Shown piece by piece: positions 35,880 through 42,029 of a stretch of 42,029 bases of DNA. The position numbers were made by a program, and so were the translations under genes. The stretch spans positions 1 to 42,029 of the forward strand of contig JAFRSF010000012.1 in the NCBI GenBank assembly GCA_017427715.1. Direction: 5' to 3'. Within the stretch, counting starts at the first letter, position 1. Each line of letters starts with the position of its first letter. This DNA comes from Alphaproteobacteria bacterium. GTDB lineage: Bacteria; Pseudomonadota; Alphaproteobacteria; Rs-D84. The notes beneath the pieces are model-generated. The model was not told the DNA's origin. It did not search any database and worked only from the letters and a program-made list of their open reading frames with translations.

Positions 35880-35900
35880 GTGCGAACGTTTTGTTCGCAC
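35880..35900 (+). terminator. Hairpin after recA, probable terminator
   Basis: The 8-bp stem GTGCGAAC/GTTCGCAC has a 5-nt loop and is followed by ACTTTAT, a poor T-tract. It lies 11 nt past the recA stop. It may be a weak terminator giving partial read-through into the glycan genes, or an RNA-stabilising 3' hairpin. Confidence 0.55.
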
Positions 35901-35929
35901 ACTTTATATATAAACAAAAGGTTGCTAAG

Positions 35930-36829
35930 ATGGGATTTCGTGGAGCATTTACTAAGTTAAAATTGGTTTTGTTTTGTCATATCTTAAATCCATTATGGTA
36001 TTCGCGTGAAAAAAGGCGGAAAATTAGAACAAATTATTTGATGAAAACCGCTGATAGATATTTTCAAAAATATTTGCCGGTTGTTGCGAATATTAAAGAA
36101 ACAAAGGTTATCCAAGATGATAAAAATGAAAAGATTTTTTCTGTTTGGTTGCAAGGCGAAGAAAATGCACCTGAATTAGTCAAGGCATGTTACAGAAGTA
36201 TTCGCAAACATTGTAAACAAGAATTGGTTGTCTTGGATGAAAAGACATTATTTGAGTATATTAAATTACCAGATGAAATAATGGCAAAACGCAAGCAAGG
36301 ACTGATTAAAAACGCACATTTTGCCGATATTTGTCGTGTGGAATTATTATATCAATATGGGGGGTTTTGGTTAGATGCGACAGATTTTGTCACTGAACCA
36401 ATACCAAAGTTCATAGTTGATTCTGATTTTTTTATGTTCTTGGTTAATCCAGATTGGGGATTTGGTTACAGTTTTATTCAAAATTGTTTCATTCGTGCAA
36501 GAAAAGGTTCTTATTTGTTGGCAGCATGGCGCGCAATGATATTGGATTACTGGGTGCATGAAAATCGTGAACTGGATTATTTTATGCATCAGTTGTTGTT
36601 TAAAACGTTGGTAATACATGATGATCGGGCAAAAAAATATTTTGAAGAAATACCACATGTTTTGCAAGATGGAACACATGCTTTGTGGTGGGGGTATAAA
36701 GACAAACCGTTTGAAAAGCAACTGTTTAATGAAATTACAAAAAATGCTTTCTTTCAAAAAACAACATTCAGGAATTTGGATAATGTCATTCCTGGTTCGT
36801 TTGCCGATGAAATAATAAAAATGAAATAA
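35930..36829 (+). CDS. Capsular-polysaccharide-type glycosyltransferase, tandem paralog 1
   Basis: The 299-residue protein resembles the Caps_synth / DXD sugar-transferase group (GT32-like). Ordered blocks are KIFSVWLQGEENAPELVKAC, then LPDEIMAKRKQGLIKNAHFAD, ICRVELLYQYGG and the DXD-equivalent WLDATDF, then QNCFIRARKGSYLLAAWRAM and LDYFMHQLLF. Such enzymes add sugars to capsule or LPS repeat units from nucleotide sugars at the cytoplasmic face. ATG 35930 has AAAGG upstream; earlier GTG/TTG starts fall in the recA hairpin. Acceptor and donor are unknown. Confidence 0.8.
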   Translation: MGFRGAFTKLKLVLFCHILNPLWYSREKRRKIRTNYLMKTADRYFQKYLPVVANIKETKVIQDDKNEKIFSVWLQGEENAPELVKACYRSIRKHCKQELVVLDEKTLFEYIKLPDEIMAKRKQGLIKNAHFADICRVELLYQYGGFWLDATDFVTEPIPKFIVDSDFFMFLVNPDWGFGYSFIQNCFIRARKGSYLLAAWRAMILDYWVHENRELDYFMHQLLFKTLVIHDDRAKKYFEEIPHVLQDGTHALWWGYKDKPFEKQLFNEITKNAFFQKTTFRNLDNVIPGSFADEIIKMK

Positions 36830-36839
36830 GGTGAATATG

Positions 36840-37697
36840 ATGAATGTAAATAGATTTCCTGTGTTATATGATATAGCTATTATGGGAAAAAAACCAGAAA
36901 TTGCTTTAGTGCAAGCGATTACAAAATATTTTAGAAAATATTTGCCAAAGCCCGGTGAAATTCTAGAACAAGAGGTAATAAATGATGACAAAAATGACAA
37001 AATATTTTCTATTTGGTTGCAGGGTGAAGAAAATGCACCAGATATTATAAAGTCTTGTTTTAGAAGTATTCGCAAACATTGCAAACAAGAGTTAATTGTT
37101 TTAGATGAAAAAACTTTGTTTGATTATATTAAATTGCCCGAAGAAATATTAAAAAAATATAGGCAAGGGATTATTAAAGCAGCACATTTTGCAGATATTT
37201 GTCGTGTAGAATTATTATATAGATATGGTGGTTATTGGCTTGATGCAACAGCTTTTGTAACACAACCTGTACCTCAATACATAGTAAATTCTGATTTTTT
37301 TATGTTTTTGGTAAATCCAGATTGGGATGTTGGATATAGTTTTGTGCAAAATTGTTTTATTAGTGCAAGAAAAGGAACTTATCTGTTAGCAGCTTGGCGT
37401 GCAATGATATTTAATTATTGGATTCATGAAAATCGTGATTTTGATTATTGGATGCATGGTATATTGTTTAAAATCTTAGTAATGTATGATAATAATTCTA
37501 AAGAGTATTTTACCAAGATGCCACGTACATTACAAGATGGAATCTATGCTCTGTGGGATAAATACAAAGATAAACCTTTTGATGAAACTTTGTTTAAAAA
37601 GATTATCAAAGATGCGTTTTTTCAAAAAACAACGTATAAGGGCTTAGATAATATAATTCCTAGCTCGTTTGCTGATGTAATTATAAAAATGAAATAA
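36840..37697 (+). CDS. Capsular-polysaccharide-type glycosyltransferase, tandem paralog 2
   Basis: The 285-residue paralog has KIFSIWLQGEENAPDIIK, then AAHFADICRVELLY, GGYWLDATAFVTQP, QNCFISARKGTYLL and FDYWMHGILF. The Asp-x-Asp-like site changes to DATAF, so the second acid of the WLDATDF block is lost. The N-terminal region lacks the stretch around NPLWW that paralogs 1 and 3 keep. ATG 36840 is used because it aligns with the MNVNRFPVL start of paralog 3 and AAGGTG lies 6-7 nt before it. A GTG at 36831 is possible. It begins 10 nt after paralog 1. Confidence 0.78.
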   Translation: MNVNRFPVLYDIAIMGKKPEIALVQAITKYFRKYLPKPGEILEQEVINDDKNDKIFSIWLQGEENAPDIIKSCFRSIRKHCKQELIVLDEKTLFDYIKLPEEILKKYRQGIIKAAHFADICRVELLYRYGGYWLDATAFVTQPVPQYIVNSDFFMFLVNPDWDVGYSFVQNCFISARKGTYLLAAWRAMIFNYWIHENRDFDYWMHGILFKILVMYDNNSKEYFTKMPRTLQDGIYALWDKYKDKPFDETLFKKIIKDAFFQKTTYKGLDNIIPSSFADVIIKMK

Positions 37698-37707
37698 GGG
37701 TGATAAT

Positions 37708-38607
37708 ATGAATGTAAATAGATTTCCTGTGTTGATGAATATAGTAATTCGTGGGCATGTTCTCAATCCTTTGTGGTGGCCACGTGCAGCGCGTCACAAG
37801 AGAAGGGTGGATGTTTTGGTATCTGCTATAACAAAATATTTTAAAAGATATTTACCAAAAACAAATGATATTCAGGAACAAGAAATTATAAATAATGATA
37901 AAAATGAAAAGATTTTTTCTATTTGGTTGCAAGGTGAAGAAAATGCACCTGAATTAGTCAAAGCATGTTACAGAAGTATTCGTAAAAATTGCAAACAAGA
38001 ATTAATAGTTCTGGATGAAAAATCTGTTTTTGATTATATTACTTTGCCAGATATTATCGTTCAAAAATATAAAGAAGGCAAAATACATCGTGCGCATTTT
38101 GCTGATATTTGTCGTGTTGAATTACTCTATGAGCATGGCGGTTATTGGTTAGATTCTACAGATTTTATGATGACACCAATGCCAGATTGGATAGAACAAC
38201 AAGATTTCTTTATGTTTTTGACAGGAACGAAATATGGCAGTCCATATTCATTTGCTCAAAACTGTTTTATTCGTGCAAGGAAAGGTTCTTATTTGTTAGC
38301 AGCATGGCGCGCAATGATATTGAATTACTGGATTAAAGAAAATCGTGAATTTGATTATTTTATGCATCAATTGTTATTTAAAACTTTGGTGACATATGAT
38401 AAAAGGGCTAGAAAATATTTTGATGCTATGCCACATGTATCTCAAGATCCAACACATGTATTGTGGGCTGAATATCGTGACAAACAATTTAATCAAAAAC
38501 AATTTGATGAAATTGCAAGAGGCGCATGTTTTCAGAAATTAACTTATCGTGGGTCTGACAATTTGGTGCCTGGGTCTTTTGCAGATGTGATGGTCAATAA
38601 ATTATAA
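37708..38607 (+). CDS. Capsular-polysaccharide-type glycosyltransferase, tandem paralog 3
   Basis: The 299-residue paralog has KIFSIWLQGEENAPELVK, then RAHFADICRVELLYEHGGYW, LDSTDF, QNCFIRARKGSYLLAAWRAM and FDYFMHQLLF. Its catalytic site reads LDSTDF, and the following segment (MMTPMPDWIEQQDFF) and tail differ from the other copies. A TAAGGGTGA site precedes the ATG. It begins 10 nt after paralog 2 and is followed, 11 nt on, by GT2 genes. Confidence 0.8.
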   Translation: MNVNRFPVLMNIVIRGHVLNPLWWPRAARHKRRVDVLVSAITKYFKRYLPKTNDIQEQEIINNDKNEKIFSIWLQGEENAPELVKACYRSIRKNCKQELIVLDEKSVFDYITLPDIIVQKYKEGKIHRAHFADICRVELLYEHGGYWLDSTDFMMTPMPDWIEQQDFFMFLTGTKYGSPYSFAQNCFIRARKGSYLLAAWRAMILNYWIKENREFDYFMHQLLFKTLVTYDKRARKYFDAMPHVSQDPTHVLWAEYRDKQFNQKQFDEIARGACFQKLTYRGSDNLVPGSFADVMVNKL

Positions 38608-38618
38608 AGGATAAAAAT

Positions 38619-39629
38619 ATGCATCCGAAAATATCAGTTATTATACCAATATATAATGTAGAAAAATATTTACGCAGATGTTTGGATTCTATAAAAAATC
38701 AAACTTTTAAAGATTGGCAGGCCATTTGTGTTGATGATGGTACACCAGATAATTCTGGTAAAATCGCAGAAGAGTATGCAGCGATTGATAAACGATTTGT
38801 TGTTGTTCACAAAGAAAATGGTGGTTTGTCAGATGCTAGAAACGCTGGTATGAAATATGTTGATGGTGAATATGTCATGTATGTAGACAGTGACGATTTT
38901 ATTCATCCCCAGACCATGGAAATCGCGTATTTTTTAATACAGAAAAATAAAACAGATATTGTATCTTGGTATAAAAATACTTTGTATAGACCACAATTAT
39001 CTTTATGCAAAAAATTGGGCTTTGATATAGATGCGGTCAAACCAGTTGGAATAAATAAACATTTTAATATTGATAAAATTAAATATTTTGTGACGAACAA
39101 TATTTTTGAGCATGCAACAGAAATATCTAAATCAAAAATTAAATGGCCAATCAAACATTGTTATGTTTGGCGTCATCTATTTAAAACTGATTTAATTCGC
39201 GATGTTGATTTTATCAAAGGTATTTTGTTTGAAGATTTTCCTTGGTGGTCTGCAGTTATGCTGAAAAAACCGACAGTAACAATAACAAAATTGCCATTGT
39301 ATTATTACTATCCAAATTTAAATTCCATAGACAAAGGTTCTGGATTAACAAGAAAGATTCGTAATTGGTTGATTGGTTTGAAATGGTCTTTTGAATTGTA
39401 TAAAAAATCTGCAACTGATTATGAAATGAAAAAATGGTGTGAACATTTTATGTGGCCTGTGATTATATATCAAATTGCAAGAAAGCTAAAATATGTCACA
39501 GAACCACAAGATATTAAAGAAATGAAAATGTATCTGATTGATTTATCAAATAAGGGTGTTTTTGATAACCCAACAGACAAACAATCAAAAAAATATCAAA
39601 CATTAATTTATAATTTTATCAAGGAATAA
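38619..39629 (+). CDS. GT2-family glycosyltransferase, tandem paralog A
   Basis: The 336-residue protein has the GT-A GT2 core: ISVIIPIYNVEKYLRRCLDS at the N-terminus, QAICVDDGTPDNSG, NGGLSDARNAG and the metal-binding VDSDDFIHPQT. The C-terminal half is charged and family-specific (FEDFPWWSAV, LPLYYYYPN). These enzymes usually extend O-antigen, capsule or exopolysaccharide chains. The acceptor is unknown. ATG is preceded by AAAGGAT. The paralog begins 3 nt after the stop. Confidence 0.87.
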   Translation: MHPKISVIIPIYNVEKYLRRCLDSIKNQTFKDWQAICVDDGTPDNSGKIAEEYAAIDKRFVVVHKENGGLSDARNAGMKYVDGEYVMYVDSDDFIHPQTMEIAYFLIQKNKTDIVSWYKNTLYRPQLSLCKKLGFDIDAVKPVGINKHFNIDKIKYFVTNNIFEHATEISKSKIKWPIKHCYVWRHLFKTDLIRDVDFIKGILFEDFPWWSAVMLKKPTVTITKLPLYYYYPNLNSIDKGSGLTRKIRNWLIGLKWSFELYKKSATDYEMKKWCEHFMWPVIIYQIARKLKYVTEPQDIKEMKMYLIDLSNKGVFDNPTDKQSKKYQTLIYNFIKE

Positions 39630-39632
39630 AAT

Positions 39633-40643
39633 ATGCCAAAGATATCAATAATTATACCTGTATATAATGTAGAAAAATATTTACGTCGTTGTTTAGACAG
39701 CGTTATAAATCAGACATTTACAGATTGGCAGGCAATTTGCGTAAATGATGGTTGTACTGATAAATGTGGTCAGATTTTAGAAGAATATGCAGCGCACGAT
39801 AAACGTTTTATGATTTTGAAGAAAACACATGATGGTCCATCTGGGGCGCGTAATCTTGCTTTGAAACATGCGACAGGTGAATATATTATGTGTTTAGATA
39901 GTGATGATTTTATTCACCCCCAGACCATGGAAATAAATCTGTATTTAGCAATGCGTGATAATTCTGATATGGTTGCTTTTACATATGACAGGGCATACAG
40001 ACCATATTTAATGGTGCGGCATTTATTGGGACTGGATACAGAAGATGTTGTTCCGTATGCGTTTAACAAAAAATATAAAATATCAAAAATAACAACACGT
40101 AAAACTGATGATGTATTTAAATATGCGACTGAACGTTCGCATAATCCGTTCAATTTACATCGTAAATGGTTGATAAAACATTGCCATGTTTGGAAAAATA
40201 TGTATCGACGTGATTTGATTAAAGATATAAAGTTTATTGAAGGTATTTTATTCGAAGATTTTCCTTGGTGGAGTGAAGTTTTATTAAAAAATCCACGTAC
40301 AACAATTATGAATCTGCCATTATATTTTTATCGTCCTAATTTCAAGGGTATCGTATTATCAGCCAAACAGGCATTGATAATGACTTCGTTGTTTGTAGGA
40401 TTGGAAGATATTTATGCAAAATATAAAAAATATGCAAATGATTATCAGATGAAAAAATGGACTGAAAACTTTTTGTGGTTTTTCATAGCACGTGCATATA
40501 ATAAAATTAAGTATTTAAAATCTGATAAAGATTTAAAAATTGCGAAAAATGGTTTTATTAAATTAAATGAACATGGTGTTCTGGATAACGTACCAAAACA
40601 GTGGTGTAAATTAAAAGAAAAAATATGTCAGTTTATACAATAA
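39633..40643 (+). CDS. GT2-family glycosyltransferase, tandem paralog B
   Basis: The 336-residue protein has the same length and layout as its neighbour: ISIIIPVYNVEKYLRRCLDS, QAICVNDGCTDKCG, DGPSGARNLAL, LDSDDFIHPQT, and FEDFPWWSEV. DNA around the SDDFIHPQTME block is almost identical between the two genes, while the middle regions differ. It is the last rightward gene before an opposite-strand glycosyltransferase. Confidence 0.87.
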   Translation: MPKISIIIPVYNVEKYLRRCLDSVINQTFTDWQAICVNDGCTDKCGQILEEYAAHDKRFMILKKTHDGPSGARNLALKHATGEYIMCLDSDDFIHPQTMEINLYLAMRDNSDMVAFTYDRAYRPYLMVRHLLGLDTEDVVPYAFNKKYKISKITTRKTDDVFKYATERSHNPFNLHRKWLIKHCHVWKNMYRRDLIKDIKFIEGILFEDFPWWSEVLLKNPRTTIMNLPLYFYRPNFKGIVLSAKQALIMTSLFVGLEDIYAKYKKYANDYQMKKWTENFLWFFIARAYNKIKYLKSDKDLKIAKNGFIKLNEHGVLDNVPKQWCKLKEKICQFIQ

Positions 40644-40661
40644 ATCCACATTAGAGATTTT

Positions 40662-41525
40662 CTATACGCCAGATTTTTTGAATCTGGCTGGGATTTTTAT
40701 AACACGTTTAATACCGAACATAGCAGGTTTTCGCAGTGCATATATTGGACGAACGCAAGTTTGTAAAATGCGTGCAATTTTTAGCCATTTTTCAGAACTT
40801 GGTTCAATATTTGTTACTGCATTTATGGTTCCGTTTCCACGTCTTTGTAAATGATTCAGCCAATCTGTGCCACGTTTTTTTGCTTTGTCTTCCAAGATTT
40901 TCATATCAACTGCGCCAAAATGCAATAGATAAAGATTTTTATCTATGTGAAAATTGTGATGTTTTATGCTGTGGAATCCGCTACCCCAAATAACGGGTTT
41001 GTTTATGACAACTGGCTTTGTATATCTAGTTGAAAGCAGGGCATATTCACGTTGTTCCAACAAAGGGGCATCTTTGTCCAATTCATTTTCTTGGCTTAGG
41101 TGTTGACCAACATCTAATCCCAATCCAGATAATGTATTATTTATTTTTTTATTTGATAAATATTCTGATAATGTTTGTTTTATTTTTGGATCAACAATCA
41201 AAAATTCATCTGAATCACAACCAATGATAATATCATAATTTTGTAATAATTTATGTGCCAGTTGTGTCAATTTTTGTATTCTGTATTTATCACCGCTGCT
41301 TCGTGACATTGGTATGTGTGGTAATTTTGTTATATGTGCATTACCAGCATTTTTTGGTGCATTTTGGTCTGTACCATCTAATAATATATACAGGTTTTCA
41401 GTACCGAAATTTTTTCCATAATAAGCAACCCAACGCGTCAGGAAAAAATCATCATCGCGTGCCATAGTAATTGCGGCTATGCGTTTTAATTTGTGTGTTT
41501 TTATGTTCTGTTTTTTCATAGACAT
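40662..41525 (-). CDS. GT2-like glycosyltransferase (Glyco_tranf_2_4 type)
   Basis: The 287-residue protein begins near RIAAITMARDDDFFLTRWVA and then YYGKNFGTENLYILLDGTD, which is the DUF23/Glyco_tranf_2_4 style. The probable metal site is IIGCDSDEFLIVDP, with the aromatic/His segment GSGFHSIKHHNF further on. The C-terminus is basic with several short hydrophobic patches. The ATG has AAGGA 5 nt upstream. It runs against the rest of the block, convergent with paralog B across 18 bp. It presumably glycosylates the same surface polymer; the precise role is unknown. Confidence 0.75.
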   Translation of the reverse strand: MSMKKQNIKTHKLKRIAAITMARDDDFFLTRWVAYYGKNFGTENLYILLDGTDQNAPKNAGNAHITKLPHIPMSRSSGDKYRIQKLTQLAHKLLQNYDIIIGCDSDEFLIVDPKIKQTLSEYLSNKKINNTLSGLGLDVGQHLSQENELDKDAPLLEQREYALLSTRYTKPVVINKPVIWGSGFHSIKHHNFHIDKNLYLLHFGAVDMKILEDKAKKRGTDWLNHLQRRGNGTINAVTNIEPSSEKWLKIARILQTCVRPIYALRKPAMFGIKRVIKIPARFKKSGV

Positions 41526-41597
41526 ATATTCCTTGGTTGTCTATAATACACGAATATTATATATTTTTTATCGCATTTTTGCAACAAAGGAAAAAAT

Positions 41598-42029
41598 ATG
41601 ACAGCGGTTTATGATGATAAAAGAAAAGATATAACATTTTGTACAATGTTATTTCAAATACCAAACCATCAAAATCTAGAATTATTGAAAAAAGCGCGCC
41701 GTAATTTTGATGATTATTATTTACAGTATTTAAAACAGTTAATACAAACTTTTAAACAGGTTGCTTTGTGGTGTGATGAATATACCGCTGATTTCATAAA
41801 AGAAAACCATCTGGATAAATATATTAACATGCGTGTAATGCGTTTTGAAGATTTGCCACATTATCGTGAAAAAAATGATTGGTTAAATATTTTGAATAAA
41901 ATGAAAAGATATGTCGGTTTTCTGTTGCATCATAAAACACCAGAAAGGTGGATTGATTATTTAATTTTGATAAATGCAAAACCAGCATTGCTGGATTGGG
42001 CGGCCAGAACAGACAAGTTCAAGTCAAAA
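41598..42029 (+). CDS. HtrL/YibB-like protein, 3' truncated by window
   Basis: The frame runs open to the window end, giving 144 residues. The N-terminus has DITFCTMLFQIPN, then QVALWCDEYTADFIKENH, and near the edge INAKPALLDWAARTDKFKSK. This resembles HtrL/YibB-type proteins of LPS/capsule loci, where a similar block precedes a conserved aromatic-Trp-Asp-Gly site that would lie just outside. These are putative glycosyltransferases. An AAAGGA site precedes the ATG. The assignment is tentative because the diagnostic half is missing. Confidence 0.55.
   Translation, partial: MTAVYDDKRKDITFCTMLFQIPNHQNLELLKKARRNFDDYYLQYLKQLIQTFKQVALWCDEYTADFIKENHLDKYINMRVMRFEDLPHYREKNDWLNILNKMKRYVGFLLHHKTPERWIDYLILINAKPALLDWAARTDKFKSK

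Noticed and set aside
35884..35896. GAAC-N5-GTTC resembling an SOS/LexA box near recA
   Set aside because: It lies after recA, its spacing fits no LexA box I know (GAAC-N4-GTTC or GTTC-N7-GTTC), and it is the inner part of a perfect hairpin.
36371..37084. Long minus-strand frame (237 codons) opposite the glycosyltransferase paralogs
   Set aside because: It spans the junction of two clear plus-strand genes, has no family features or ribosome site, and arises from AT-rich shadow coding.

Overview
The window is a compact, AT-rich stretch of a Gram-negative chromosome. An outer membrane is shown by a Lol lipoprotein-release system, SecB, several lipobox proteins, MltA, an LppC/LpoA-type PBP activator and an AsmA-like protein. 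The mix of AddB, a DciA-type helicase loader, the Lol set and the LppC/rsmI pair fits an alphaproteobacterium best, probably one of the uncultured host- or gut-associated lineages; this is inference. The code is standard, because ftsQ ends in a real TGA. Gene spacing is tight, with many ATGA-type and short overlaps. There are no insertion sequences, phage genes, CRISPR arrays or rRNA genes.

Layout. 1-8.4 kb: a 5'-truncated secreted Cys-rich protein, an AsmA-like protein, uvrB, tsaE, then a leftward unit of lipoprotein, ftsQ and ftsA. The ftsA ORF is fused in frame to a ribulose-phosphate 3-epimerase domain, which is the most unusual gene here. 8.4-13.2 kb: a rightward unit of a small helical protein, a secretin-like lipoprotein, a LolC/E permease, LolD, and two small membrane-anchored proteins that share an anchor motif. 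13.2-17.2 kb: an APH-fold kinase, an alpha/beta hydrolase, a short pyrophosphatase-like protein, murB, and a tRNA-Gly/tRNA-Tyr operon with its own promoter and terminator. 17.2-23.5 kb: lppC, rsmI, engB, addB and exonuclease III. 23.5-28.3 kb: three tandem paralogous acyl-CoA synthetases behind one near-consensus promoter. 28.3-35.9 kb: mnmE, ruvA, yebC, secB, mltA, dciA, ruvC, an MFS transporter and recA, mostly DNA repair, tRNA modification and envelope functions. 35.9 kb to the end: a surface-glycan block with three tandem capsular-polysaccharide-type glycosyltransferases, two tandem GT2 enzymes, one opposite-strand GT2-like enzyme and a 3'-truncated HtrL/YibB-like gene.

Regulatory signals are unusually legible. 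Several promoters match TTGnnn-16/18-TATAAT, and three bidirectional terminators share a CCGGC/GCCGG stem core. Three leftward genes (the AsmA-like gene, ftsQ and the small lipoprotein) have a perfect TATAAT only 7-8 nt before the ATG and no Shine-Dalgarno, which predicts leaderless mRNAs.

The best candidates for something undescribed are the FtsA-Rpe fusion, with a putative membrane-targeting helix at the junction; the leaderless divergent promoters; the triplicated synthetase array; the secretin-like lipoprotein coupled to LolCD; and the paired MGC-x2-GY anchor proteins after lolD.
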